In this document: positions 20,842 through 29,217 of the stretch, in pieces
Layout: every line of letters starts with the position of its first letter
Position numbering within the stretch: position 1 is the first letter of the stretch
DNA from: Bacillus sp. MYb209
Lineage (GTDB): Bacteria > Bacillota > Bacilli > Bacillales > Bacillaceae_G
Assembly (NCBI RefSeq): GCF_002975175.1
Contig: NZ_PCNZ01000012.1
Coordinates: 59,291 to 123,290, forward strand
DNA: 64,000 bases
Direction of reading: 5' to 3'
The notes under the pieces: generated by a model
Told to the model about the DNA's origin: nothing
Seen by the model: the letters and a program-made list of their open reading frames with translations, nothing else
Database searches by the model: none
Made by a program: the position numbers and the translations under genes

Positions 20842-22995
20842 ATGAGTCAGGAAAAGCAAGTCTTCTCGATAGATTTAGCTGGTCGTCAGCTAACAATTGA
20901 AACAAGTCAGCTTGCAAAACAAGCAAACGGAGCAGTATTAGTAAGATATGGCGACACAGCAGTTCTATCTACAGCAACTGCATCAAAAGAGCCAAAAAAT
21001 GTAGATTTCTTCCCGCTTACAGTAAACTATGAAGAGCGTTTATATGCAGTTGGAAAAATCCCAGGCGGTTTTATTAAGCGCGAAGGCCGTCCAAGTGAAA
21101 AAGCAATTTTAGCAAGTCGTTTAATTGACCGTCCAATCCGTCCACTTTTCGCAGATGGTTTCCGTAATGAAGTACAAGTTGTCAGCATCGTAATGAGTGT
21201 TGATCAAGACTGTTCTTCTGAGATGGCAGCTATGCTTGGTTCTTCATTAGCATTATCTATTTCAGATATTCCATTTGAAGGTCCAATCGCAGGTGCGACA
21301 GTTGGTCGTATTAATGGCGAGTTCGTTATTAATCCAACAGTTGAACAGCAAGAACAAAGTGATATGCACCTTGTTGTAGCTGGTACGAAAGATGCAATTA
21401 ACATGGTTGAAGCAGGAGCGGATCAAGTACCTGAAGAAACAATGTTAGAAGCAATTATGTTTGGACACGATGAAATTAAACGTCTAATTGCATTCCAAGA
21501 AGAGATTGTACAAGCTGTCGGTAAAGAGAAAACAGCAGTGAAACTTTATGAAGTGGATGCTGTTTTGAACCAAGCTGTACGTGAAATGGCTGAGACAGAT
21601 ATGCATTCTGCAATTCAAGTGCACGAAAAACATGCACGTGAAGATGCAATTAGCGTAGTGAAAAAGCGTGTAATTGAGCATTACGAAGCTGAGGAAGCTG
21701 ATGCTGATACATTAGGACAAGTAAGTGAGATTTTATATAAAATTGTAAAAGAAGAAGTACGTCGTCTTATTACAGTTGAAAAAATCCGCCCAGATGGTCG
21801 TAAAGGTGATGAAATTCGTCCTTTAGCATCAGAGGTTGGCCTTTTATCTCGTACACATGGTTCTGGTCTATTCACACGTGGACAAACGCAAGCATTAAGT
21901 ATTTGTACATTAGGTGCATTAGGCGATGTGCAAATTTTAGATGGTCTAGGTGTAGAAGAGTCAAAACGCTTTATGCACCATTATAATTTCCCTTCATTTA
22001 GTGTTGGTGAAACAAGACCAATGCGTGGACCAGGTCGTCGTGAAATTGGTCACGGTGCACTAGGAGAACGTGCTCTTGAACCTGTAATTCCATCTGAAAA
22101 GGATTTCCCATATACAGTTCGTCTTGTATCTGAAGTATTAGAATCAAATGGTTCTACTTCACAAGCGAGTATTTGCGGTAGTACATTAGCGATGATGGAT
22201 GCGGGTGTACCACTTAAAGCACCAGTTGCTGGTATTGCAATGGGTCTAGTGAAATCTGGTGAGCATTACACAATATTAACAGATATTCAAGGAATGGAAG
22301 ACCATTTAGGTGATATGGACTTTAAAGTAGCAGGTACTGCAAAAGGTGTAACTGCACTACAAATGGACATTAAAATCGATGGTTTATCTCGTGAGATTTT
22401 AGAAGAAGCATTACAACAAGCGAAAGTTGGTCGTATGCACATTCTAGATCACATGTTATCTGTTATCGCTGAACCTCGCATTGAGTTATCTGCGTATGCT
22501 CCAAAGATTATTACAATGACAATTAACCCAGATAAAATTCGTGATGTTATTGGACCAAGTGGTAAACAAATTAATAAAATCATTGAAGAAACTGGCGTTA
22601 AAATTGACATCGAGCAAGATGGTACAGTATTCATTTCATCAATTAATCAAGAGATGAATGAAAAAGCGAAGAAAATTATCGAAGATATCGTTCGCGAAGT
22701 ACAAGTAGGCGAAATCTACTTAGGAAAAGTTAAACGTGTTGAAAAATTCGGTGCGTTCGTTGAATTATTTAGCGGTAAAGATGGACTTGTTCACATCTCT
22801 GAACTTGCACTTGAGCGTGTAGGTAAGGTAGAAGATGTTGTGAAAATCGATGATGAGATTTCAGTTAAAGTTATCGAGATTGACAAACAAGGTCGTGTAA
22901 ACTTATCTAGAAAAGTATTGCTAAAAGAAGAGCAAGAAAAAGAAGCAGCTAAAGAAGAAAACGCTAAAGAAGAAAACGCACAAGAACAACAATAA
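20842..22995 (+). CDS. pnp: Polyribonucleotide nucleotidyltransferase (PNPase)
   Basis: Phosphorolytic 3'-5' exoribonuclease and degradosome component. The 717 residues contain two RNase PH-like domains ([20 protein letters not shown] in the first; [16 protein letters not shown] and [18 protein letters not shown] in the second). A KH domain follows ([20 protein letters not shown]), then an S1 domain ([20 protein letters not shown]). The end is a repetitive acidic tail of EEN/AKEE units. GAGAGGGG precedes ATG. It is a monocistronic unit. Confidence 0.97.
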   Translation: MSQEKQVFSIDLAGRQLTIETSQLAKQANGAVLVRYGDTAVLSTATASKEPKNVDFFPLTVNYEERLYAVGKIPGGFIKREGRPSEKAILASRLIDRPIRPLFADGFRNEVQVVSIVMSVDQDCSSEMAAMLGSSLALSISDIPFEGPIAGATVGRINGEFVINPTVEQQEQSDMHLVVAGTKDAINMVEAGADQVPEETMLEAIMFGHDEIKRLIAFQEEIVQAVGKEKTAVKLYEVDAVLNQAVREMAETDMHSAIQVHEKHAREDAISVVKKRVIEHYEAEEADADTLGQVSEILYKIVKEEVRRLITVEKIRPDGRKGDEIRPLASEVGLLSRTHGSGLFTRGQTQALSICTLGALGDVQILDGLGVEESKRFMHHYNFPSFSVGETRPMRGPGRREIGHGALGERALEPVIPSEKDFPYTVRLVSEVLESNGSTSQASICGSTLAMMDAGVPLKAPVAGIAMGLVKSGEHYTILTDIQGMEDHLGDMDFKVAGTAKGVTALQMDIKIDGLSREILEEALQQAKVGRMHILDHMLSVIAEPRIELSAYAPKIITMTINPDKIRDVIGPSGKQINKIIEETGVKIDIEQDGTVFISSINQEMNEKAKKIIEDIVREVQVGEIYLGKVKRVEKFGAFVELFSGKDGLVHISELALERVGKVEDVVKIDDEISVKVIEIDKQGRVNLSRKVLLKEEQEKEAAKEENAKEENAQEQQ

Positions 22996-22998
22996 GTG

Positions 22999-23025
22999 AA
23001 AGCCAGTTTAGCTGGCTTTTTTTGT
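22999..23025 (+). terminator. Intrinsic terminator after pnp
   Basis: AAAGCCAG and CTGGCTTT pair around a short loop and continue into seven T. Confidence 0.88.
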
Positions 23026-23149
23026 TATGTAAAAAATGTGATTCATTTAGATTTTTATGTGAGTATAGGTATAGTTTTCATCATAACGCTCAAATTAACA
23101 AAGATAAGAAGAAAATGGTTTCTTTTTTATAGTTAATGGGAGGGTTTAT

Positions 23150-24049
23150 ATGAAAGCTCGTATATTAGCGTACATATTTATATTTTCTTTATATGTGGGT
23201 TTTGGCTCTTATTCCGTTTTTGCGCAGGATAACTTGCATGAAGAGATTCAAAAACATGCAAAACAGTACGAGATTATGCCGCAAAATGCGATGATTGATA
23301 AGATTTGGAAGGCGATGCCTGGGTATAATGGAAAACAAGTGGATATAGAAGCGTCCTATAATAATATGAAGAAAATCAAGAAGTTTGATCAAAAACAACT
23401 TGAATTTAAGGAAGTATCGCCGAGTATTCACTTAGAAGATTTACCACCGGCTCCCATTTATCGAGGACATCCAAATAAAAAAATGGTGGGATTAACAATT
23501 AATGTGGCCTGGGGTAATGAGTATTTGCCACGTATATTAGAGATATTGAAAAAACATGATGTGAAGGCGACTTTCTTTTTAGAAGGACGCTGGGTGAAAG
23601 AAAACTTACGATTTGCCAAAATGATTGTCGATGCAAATCAAGAAGTAGGAAATCATTCTTACACACACCCCAATATGAAAACGCTATCTTCAGATGAAAT
23701 ACGAGAGCAATTACAAAAAACGAATCGAATGATAGAAGCGGCTACGAATCAGAAAGTGAGATGGTTTGCTCCACCAAGCGGAAGCTTTCGAGATGAGGTA
23801 GTAAAAATAGCAGATGATTTCCAAATGGGGACGATTATGTGGACTGTAGATACAATTGATTGGAAGCGGCCAGAACCGGGTGTGCTATTGCAGAGAGTAA
23901 TGCGAAAAATACATCCAGGTGCTATTGTGCTAATGCATCCTACTTCATCTACAACAGAAGCGCTAGATACTATGATTAAAAATTTAAAGGAACAAGGATA
24001 TAAAGTGGGGAATATTACAGAATTACTAGATGAAAAACGTGTGGATTAA
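23150..24049 (+). CDS. ylxY: YlxY-type polysaccharide deacetylase-like protein
   Basis: Exported 299-residue protein with an N-terminal signal peptide (hydrophobic residues 5-20, cleavage plausible after VFA) and a NodB-homology domain from about residue 105. The metal His motif is intact (GNHSYTHPNM), as are RWFAPPSGSFR, MWTVDTIDWKRPEPG and IVLMHPTSSTTEAL. The catalytic/metal TFDDG motif is replaced by TINVAWGNEY, so both aspartates are missing. The family is normally active on peptidoglycan or chitin-like glycans; this member may be inactive or altered. It sits between pnp and the M16 peptidase gene, as in other Bacilli. Confidence 0.88.
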   Translation: MKARILAYIFIFSLYVGFGSYSVFAQDNLHEEIQKHAKQYEIMPQNAMIDKIWKAMPGYNGKQVDIEASYNNMKKIKKFDQKQLEFKEVSPSIHLEDLPPAPIYRGHPNKKMVGLTINVAWGNEYLPRILEILKKHDVKATFFLEGRWVKENLRFAKMIVDANQEVGNHSYTHPNMKTLSSDEIREQLQKTNRMIEAATNQKVRWFAPPSGSFRDEVVKIADDFQMGTIMWTVDTIDWKRPEPGVLLQRVMRKIHPGAIVLMHPTSSTTEALDTMIKNLKEQGYKVGNITELLDEKRVD

Positions 24050-24135
24050 ATACATTTGCATGACATTCAACTCTAAACTTGTTATCATTAAATAATAGCA
24101 ATTATTTAGAGAAACTGGCATTAGGAGGAAAGTTT

Positions 24136-25377
24136 TTGATTAAAAAATATACGTGTAAAAATGGTGTAAGAATTGTTATGGAGAATATACCAACTGTACG
24201 CTCGGTTGCGATTGGTATATGGATCCACGCAGGTTCAAGAAATGAAAATGAAAAAAATAATGGGGTTTCACACTTTTTGGAACATATGTTCTTTAAAGGG
24301 ACAGAAACGCGAAGTGCAAGAGAGATTGCAGAATCATTTGATAGCATTGGTGGACAAGTAAATGCTTTTACTTCAAAAGAATATACATGTTACTATGCGA
24401 AAGTGCTAGATGAGCATGCTAAATACGCGTTAGATGTTTTAGCAGATATGTTCTTTAATTCAACATTTGATGAGGAAGAACTGAAAAAAGAGAAGAATGT
24501 TGTATGTGAAGAAATAAAAATGTACGAAGATGCGCCAGATGATATTGTACATGATATGTTAACGAAAGCAACATATGAAACGCATCCGCTTGGATATCCT
24601 ATTTTAGGAACAGAAGAAACGCTTGAAACATTTACAGGTGATACGTTACGCCAATATATGAAAGATCATTACACACCTGAAAATGTTGTTGTATCAATTG
24701 CAGGGAATATTGATGAAGCATTTTTACAAACTGTAGAGCAATATTTCGGTAGTTACGAAGGAACAACAAATCGTGAACAAGTACATAGCCCAATTTTCCA
24801 TTTCAATAAAGTAGCACGTAAGAAGGAAACAGAACAAGCGCATTTATGTTTAGGATATAAAGGCTTACAAATGGGACACGAAGATATTTATAACTTAATT
24901 GTATTAAATAATGTTTTAGGCGGTAGTATGAGTAGCCGTTTATTCCAAGAAGTACGTGAGCAACGTGGATTGGCGTACTCAGTATTCTCTTATCACTCTT
25001 CTTATGAAGATACAGGAATGTTAACACTTTACGGTGGAACAGGTAGTAAACAATTAGATACACTGTATGAAACAATGCAAGAAACGTTAAATACGTTGAA
25101 AAATACAGGTATTACAGAAAAAGAGCTTGTTAACAGTAAAGAACAATTAAAAGGGAACTTAATGTTAAGTTTAGAAAGTACGAATAGTCGTATGAGCCGT
25201 AATGGTAAAAACGAATTGCTTCTTCGTAAACATCGTTCTCTTGATGAGATTATTGAAAGTGTAAACACTGTAACAAAGCAAAATGTAGACGAGTTAATTC
25301 GCAATATGTTTACCGATGAATTCTCTGCGGCACTTATTAGTCCAGATGGAAAACTGCCAAAAGGAATGAAACTTTAA
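24136..25377 (+). CDS. mlpA: M16 family zinc peptidase (MlpA/YmxG)
   Basis: Pitrilysin-family processing-peptidase homologue of 413 residues. The inverted zinc motif HFLEHMFFKGT (HxxEH) is near residue 50 and the downstream Glu lies in EEIKMYEDAPDDIVHDM. The C-terminal M16 half follows (GGSMSSRLFQEVREQRGLAY). I set the start at TTG 24136, right after TTAGGAGGAAAG; the in-frame ATG at 24079 has no ribosome site. The precise substrate is unknown. A terminator follows. Confidence 0.92.
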   Translation: MIKKYTCKNGVRIVMENIPTVRSVAIGIWIHAGSRNENEKNNGVSHFLEHMFFKGTETRSAREIAESFDSIGGQVNAFTSKEYTCYYAKVLDEHAKYALDVLADMFFNSTFDEEELKKEKNVVCEEIKMYEDAPDDIVHDMLTKATYETHPLGYPILGTEETLETFTGDTLRQYMKDHYTPENVVVSIAGNIDEAFLQTVEQYFGSYEGTTNREQVHSPIFHFNKVARKKETEQAHLCLGYKGLQMGHEDIYNLIVLNNVLGGSMSSRLFQEVREQRGLAYSVFSYHSSYEDTGMLTLYGGTGSKQLDTLYETMQETLNTLKNTGITEKELVNSKEQLKGNLMLSLESTNSRMSRNGKNELLLRKHRSLDEIIESVNTVTKQNVDELIRNMFTDEFSAALISPDGKLPKGMKL

Positions 25378-25404
25378 TCGATTTTGTAATTCATTCGCTT
25401 TCGG

Positions 25405-25448
25405 AAATAACCGTATCTCTTTTATATGAGATACGGTTATTTTTTTTG
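25405..25448 (+). terminator. Intrinsic terminator after the M16 peptidase gene
   Basis: A long inverted repeat with arms 25405-25419 and 25428-25442 (core ACCGTATCTC / GAGATACGGT) is followed by eight T. Confidence 0.9.
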
Positions 25449-25512
25449 TATATGCAGAATAGGTACTTATTATAGGATAACCTTCATGAAAAATAGGATA
25501 GGGGGAGATTTA

Positions 25513-25761
25513 ATGCGTTTAAGTGAATTAAGTGGTAAAGAGATTGTGGATTTAGAAAGAGCAGAAAAAATGGGAGTTTTAGGTCATGCAGATTTAGAAA
25601 TTGATGAGAGAGATGGACAAATACAAGCGCTTGTTATACCTGCTGGGAAATGGGGAGGTTTTAAAAGAGAACAGCAAGAAGTGAGAGTAGAATGGAGCAA
25701 AATTAAGAAGGTGGGAAATGATATGATACTGTGTGATCTTACGAACCATTCAAGATCGTAG
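25513..25761 (+). CDS. ymxH: YlmC/YmxH family PRC-barrel sporulation protein
   Basis: Small 82-residue protein with the pattern MRLSELSGKEIVDL...LGHADLEIDERDG...VIPAGKWGGF, the YlmC/YmxH group of PRC-barrel proteins found in spore-formers. ATG 25513 follows GGGGGAGA; the longer frame upstream lacks a site and runs back into the terminator. The function is unknown. It lies directly upstream of spoVFA, as ymxH does in B. subtilis. Confidence 0.88.
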   Translation: MRLSELSGKEIVDLERAEKMGVLGHADLEIDERDGQIQALVIPAGKWGGFKREQQEVRVEWSKIKKVGNDMILCDLTNHSRS

Positions 25762-25764
25762 TGA

Positions 25765-25788
25765 AAGATGACCATTTTGGTTGTCTTT
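25765..25788 (+). terminator. Intrinsic terminator after ymxH
   Basis: AAGATGACCA and TGGTTGTCTT pair (two G-U pairs) around a 3-nt loop, followed by TTTTT. It separates ymxH from the spoVF transcript. Confidence 0.8.
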
Positions 25789-25839
25789 TTTTATCTTTAT
25801 ATAAAGAAGATAAATCACGTGTGCTTTTTGTTTTTCAAT

Positions 25840-25868
25840 CACCTCAAACTCGTACATTACATATGATG
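25840..25868 (+). promoter_or_regulatory. Candidate sigma-K promoter of spoVFA-spoVFB
   Basis: CACC at 25840-25843, then exactly 16 bases, then CATATGATG at 25860-25868. This fits the mother-cell sigma-K pattern (mACm, 16 bp, CATAnnnTa) with one mismatch in the last base. spoVF is a known sigma-K operon in B. subtilis. It lies after the ymxH terminator and about 65 bases before spoVFA. Confidence 0.6.
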
Positions 25869-25932
25869 TGGAGGAAAAAGAAAAAGTAGGCATTTTTCTT
25901 ATAAATGAAAGAAAAAGAAGGTGAATTAGGGG

Positions 25933-26835
25933 ATGTTGACTGAGATGCATATTGCTGTCATAGGAGGAGATGCGCGGCAGCTAGAAGTAATTCGCAAGCT
26001 AGTCGAACTGGACGCGAAACTTTCATTAATAGGGTTTGAACAGTTAGATCATGGCTTCACAGGGGCAGCAAAGGAAAGTATACAAGATTTAAATTTCACT
26101 TCTTTAGATGCGATTATTTTGCCGGTTGCAGGGACGAATGCCAAAGGAGAAGTAGATACTATTTTTTCAAATGAAAAAGTTTCCATAACGAAAGAACAAA
26201 TTGAAAAGACGCCAGAAAACTTTACTATATATTCAGGTATTGGTACACCTTACTTGGAAAATCTCGTATCTACTACAAATCGCAAACTTGTAAAATTATT
26301 TGATCGTGATGATGTTGCAATCTATAACTCTATTCCGACCGTAGAAGGTACACTAATGATGGTTATTCAACATACTGATTACACAATTCATGGATCGAAT
26401 GTAATGGTTTTAGGATTTGGTAGAACTGGTATGAGTGTTGCAAGAGCCTTTCAATCATTAGGAGCACATGTCAAAGTTGGAGCGAGACGTTCGGAACATA
26501 TTGCTCGTATTACAGAAATGATGTTTTCTCCTTTTCATATGCAAGACATAGAGAAAGAAGTAGGCAATATCGATATTGTGATTAACACAATTCCGCATCT
26601 CGTTGTGACAGCGAATGTTATTTCAAAAATGCCAGCTCACACGTTAGTTATTGATTTAGCTTCTAAGCCAGGTGGCACGGACTTTCGCTATGCGGAGAAG
26701 CGTGGAGTGAAGGCACTATTAGCACCTGGTCTTCCTGGGATTGTTGCACCAAAAACAGCAGGACAAATATTAGCGAATGTTCTTTCTCAGTTATTAATAG
26801 CAGATGCAATCGCAAAGGAGGAGGATGAGAAATGA
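25933..26835 (+). CDS. spoVFA: Dipicolinate synthase subunit A
   Basis: The A subunit (DpaA) acts with SpoVFB to make dipicolinic acid from a lysine-pathway intermediate in the mother cell during late sporulation. The 300 residues contain an N-terminal nucleotide fold (MHIAVIGGDARQLEVIRKLV) and the central NAD-type Rossmann motif VLGFGRTGMSVARAFQSLGA. The C-terminal APGLPGIVAPKTAGQILANV is also diagnostic. The start MLTEMHIA matches the B. subtilis protein, which I recall beginning MLTGLKIA. It overlaps spoVFB by 4 bases. Confidence 0.95.
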   Translation: MLTEMHIAVIGGDARQLEVIRKLVELDAKLSLIGFEQLDHGFTGAAKESIQDLNFTSLDAIILPVAGTNAKGEVDTIFSNEKVSITKEQIEKTPENFTIYSGIGTPYLENLVSTTNRKLVKLFDRDDVAIYNSIPTVEGTLMMVIQHTDYTIHGSNVMVLGFGRTGMSVARAFQSLGAHVKVGARRSEHIARITEMMFSPFHMQDIEKEVGNIDIVINTIPHLVVTANVISKMPAHTLVIDLASKPGGTDFRYAEKRGVKALLAPGLPGIVAPKTAGQILANVLSQLLIADAIAKEEDEK

Positions 26836-27272
26836 GTTTGAAGGGGAAACGAATTGGTTTCGGATTTACAGGTTCACATTGTACGTATGAAGAAGTTATG
26901 CCACATTTAGAGAAGTTAATTGCAGAAGGTGCAGAAGTACGTCCCGTTGTTTCTTATACTGTCCAATCAACAAATACTAGATTTGGCGAAGGGGAAGAAT
27001 GGATTAAAAAGATCGAAGAAATAACAGGGTTTAAAGCAATTAATTCAATTGTCGGAGCAGAACCACTCGGACCCAAAATCCCGCTAGATTGCATGGTAAT
27101 TGCACCGCTAACAGGAAATTCTATGAGTAAATTTGCAAATGCAATGACAGACTCTCCAGTATTAATGGCAGCAAAAGCAACGCTTAGAAATGGAAAGCCT
27201 GTTGTGTTAGCTGTTTCGACGAATGATGCTTTAGGACTTAATGGGGTAAATCTAATTACACCAACAAGGTGA
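26832..27272 (+). pseudogene. spoVFB: Dipicolinate synthase subunit B, 5' part, interrupted by prophage
   Basis: DpaB is the flavoprotein-like partner of SpoVFA. The frame begins normally (LKGKRIGFGFTGSHCTYEEV) and runs through MSKFANAMTDSPVLMAAKA to STNDALGLNGVNL at codon 141. It then gives five foreign codons (ITPTR) and a stop at 27270-27272. The full protein is about 200 residues and the recalled homologue continues with MRLMATKNI-like sequence. About 60 C-terminal codons are therefore missing and should lie at the far prophage end. The phage recombinase gene ends only 17 bases beyond the stop. The gene is called interrupted rather than dead, because precise excision would restore it. Confidence 0.93.
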
Positions 27273-27289
27273 CGACAAAGCACGAACGC
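27245..27289 (+). other. Prophage left attachment site (attL), approximate
   Basis: The host/phage junction must lie close to codon 141-142 of spoVFB (27252-27257), where the sequence departs from the conserved SpoVFB reading. To the right, the short stretch up to the recombinase stop at 27290 would be the phage half-site. The exact crossover dinucleotide cannot be fixed without the right end, which is outside the window. Confidence 0.7.
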
Positions 27290-28837
27290 TTATATGTCGC
27301 CATCTTGAGGGAGCTTAGGGTAAAGCACAAGTTCGAAATCATCAAGTCTTTGCCACTTTTCTTTCTTATAAACAGCCTTTTCTAAAACTGATTTTAGGAG
27401 GCTGTTTTTCTTTTTTGGATCATCTGTTTTGAAGTATAGATCAAGAACATGTTCCACTTGAGGAATTGTATCTTTCTTTACTTTTTCCTTTTTAATTTCG
27501 GTTTTAATTTCTTTCTTTAAGTTTTCCATCGTTGAAGTAATTTCATTAATACGATCGGAAATTACATTCGAACGTTCTAAAAACATATCGACAGTGTAAA
27601 CGCCACGCTCTAATAAATCATGTAAATTATTTTTTTGTTTTTGGACATCCACTAATTCTTTTTCCAACTTACGTAATGCAACTTCATTCATTTGAATAAC
27701 TTGCGTTTCTTTCAATTTGTCATCTTGCTTATGTTTTTCAAAATCAGCTTTATAATCGATATACCATTCTTTTAAAGCCTCGAGTAAACGCTTCTCGATT
27801 AATTCAGTATAGCTTGATTTGTTTTCGCAGCCACGGTGTTTACAATCCATAGCTTCTTTTCTATTTTTCGGATAACGTTGGACCATACTGTAACCACATT
27901 TACCGCATTTAATAATACCAGCCAGTGGATTTTTAATTCCATTTGTATTGTAAGGAACATGATACCTTGAATTTAATTTATCTTGTACCTGTTCAAACAG
28001 ACTTTCTGAGATAATTGGTTCATGTTTTCCATCAGCAATAATCCAATCTGATTTATCTTGCCTTGCACAACTACGCTTTACAGCATCAGGACGTTTCACT
28101 TCTTTTCGTTTTTGCCACGTTACTTTTCCGATGTATACATTGTTTTTTAATATATCTAAGATACTGTAGGGGTTCCATTCGTTTCCTAACTTACTTTTGT
28201 AGCCAAGATCATTTAACTTGCTTCTGATTGCGTTAGCGCCCATATCCTCATTTGCATACCAATCAAATATCATTCTTACAACAGAAGCTTCTTCTGAATT
28301 CATCGTTAAAGTACGCTCTCGCTTATTTAAACGATGAATATCATATCCAAAGGGCGCATGTGTACCAAGGTAATTCCCAGCCTCTACACTAGCAATACGA
28401 CCGCGTTGCATACGGCGTGTAATAATCTTTAACTCCTTACGTGCCATAAACGCTTCAAATTCGCTGTATTCTTCATCCCACTCATCATTAAGGTCATAAG
28501 TCTTCCTTGGTGTCATAATCTTCGTATTCGAGCGTTTAAACGTCTCTAAAATGATTCCTTGCTCTTTCATACCACCACGACCTAAACGGTCCATATCCAT
28601 GCAAAGAACAGCATCATATTTGTTATCTTCAATTTCTTCAAGTAGCGCCAACATTTCAGGGCGTTTCACTAAGCTCTCACCAGAAACAATTTCCTCACGG
28701 ACAGCTAAAATATTTAAGTTCATTTCCTTGGCAATTTTCAACAGGGTAGAGCGGTGCTTTGCTAAAGTTTCGCCTTCGCCACGTGCTTCGGCTTCGAGAT
28801 CGGCACGGGATTTTCTTAGGTAGATCGCGGTTTTCAT
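27290..28837 (-). CDS. Large serine recombinase (phage integrase/excisionase)
   Basis: The 515-residue large serine recombinase integrates and, with a directionality factor, excises the prophage. The N-terminal resolvase domain has TAIYLRKSRAD, with catalytic Ser at residue 10 and Arg at 8, and DMDRLGRGG. The Recombinase domain follows (NNVYIGKVTWQKRKE), then a zinc ribbon with CGKCGYSM and a CKHRGCENK pair. A long coiled coil sits at about residues 390-470 (LEKELVDVQKQKNNLHDLLE). GAGGAGG lies 8 bases before ATG. It reads towards the junction, beside attL, as in SP-beta and similar elements. It is the obvious candidate to restore spoVFB. Confidence 0.96.
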   Translation of the reverse strand: MKTAIYLRKSRADLEAEARGEGETLAKHRSTLLKIAKEMNLNILAVREEIVSGESLVKRPEMLALLEEIEDNKYDAVLCMDMDRLGRGGMKEQGIILETFKRSNTKIMTPRKTYDLNDEWDEEYSEFEAFMARKELKIITRRMQRGRIASVEAGNYLGTHAPFGYDIHRLNKRERTLTMNSEEASVVRMIFDWYANEDMGANAIRSKLNDLGYKSKLGNEWNPYSILDILKNNVYIGKVTWQKRKEVKRPDAVKRSCARQDKSDWIIADGKHEPIISESLFEQVQDKLNSRYHVPYNTNGIKNPLAGIIKCGKCGYSMVQRYPKNRKEAMDCKHRGCENKSSYTELIEKRLLEALKEWYIDYKADFEKHKQDDKLKETQVIQMNEVALRKLEKELVDVQKQKNNLHDLLERGVYTVDMFLERSNVISDRINEITSTMENLKKEIKTEIKKEKVKKDTIPQVEHVLDLYFKTDDPKKKNSLLKSVLEKAVYKKEKWQRLDDFELVLYPKLPQDGDI

Positions 28838-28860
28838 AGTAGTACCTCCTCAATAATATG

Positions 28861-28869
28861 TATTATATG
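28861..28869 (-). promoter_or_regulatory. Candidate -10 element of the recombinase gene
   Basis: Read on the - strand this is CATATAATA, 23 bases upstream of the recombinase ATG. It contains a perfect sigma-A TATAAT and also fits the sigma-K -10 pattern CATAnnnTA, and all but one base of the sigma-E -10 pattern. No good -35 element for any of the three is visible at standard spacing, so the sigma factor cannot be decided by eye. Confidence 0.4.
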
Positions 28870-28908
28870 AAAAACAAACATTGTGAAGAAATAAATATGA
28901 TAATTAAT

Positions 28909-28935
28909 AAAAGAAAGGCCTCTTAAGGGAGGCGC
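28909..28935 (-). terminator. Terminator of the leftward immunity transcript
   Basis: On the - strand GCCTC and GAGGC (28933 down to 28918) pair and are followed by CTTTCTTTTATT. It lies between the leftward repressor operon and the recombinase, so the recombinase is probably transcribed from its own promoter. The overlapping AAGGG / CCCTT stem could also terminate + strand transcription. Confidence 0.6.
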
Positions 28936-28980
28936 CCCTTTTGTTTTTATGTTAATTATTGTGTATAAGTTGTTTTTGAA

Positions 28981-29203
28981 TCACTGGGAAACGTTCTCTG
29001 TTCTCAATTCATTTGTGTTTATATCGAGTTCTTGAAATGGAGTATACCTTAAATATATTTTTGAAGAAAAATCGCAAACATAAAAAGTTTTTCTAGAGAG
29101 GTCCCCACCATGATATAAAACTGATTTTTTATCATCGATAATATAAGCGTGGATTAATGGAGTTTGTTTTAATTCTTCTTCAGTGAGAATATCTACTAGA
29201 TAT
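28981..29203 (-). pseudogene. Out-of-frame C-terminal continuation of the membrane protein gene
   Basis: On the - strand an open frame of about 70 codons runs from the palindrome to TGA at 28983-28981. It begins ILTEEELKQTPLIHAYIIDD and ends TNELRTENVSQ. It has no usable start codon and lies in the +1 frame relative to the upstream membrane gene. It looks like the cytoplasmic tail of that protein, separated from it by a frameshift at the 43-bp palindrome. It could also be a remnant of a separate gene. Confidence 0.5.
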
Positions 29204-29217
29204 TCTCACTGAAGAAG
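29175..29217. repeat. 43-bp perfect palindrome
   Basis: The arms 29175-29195 and 29197-29217 are perfectly complementary over 21 bp with a single base at the centre. It overlaps the last codons and stop of the membrane protein gene and precedes the out-of-frame continuation. A T-rich tract follows on the + strand side. Confidence 0.95.
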
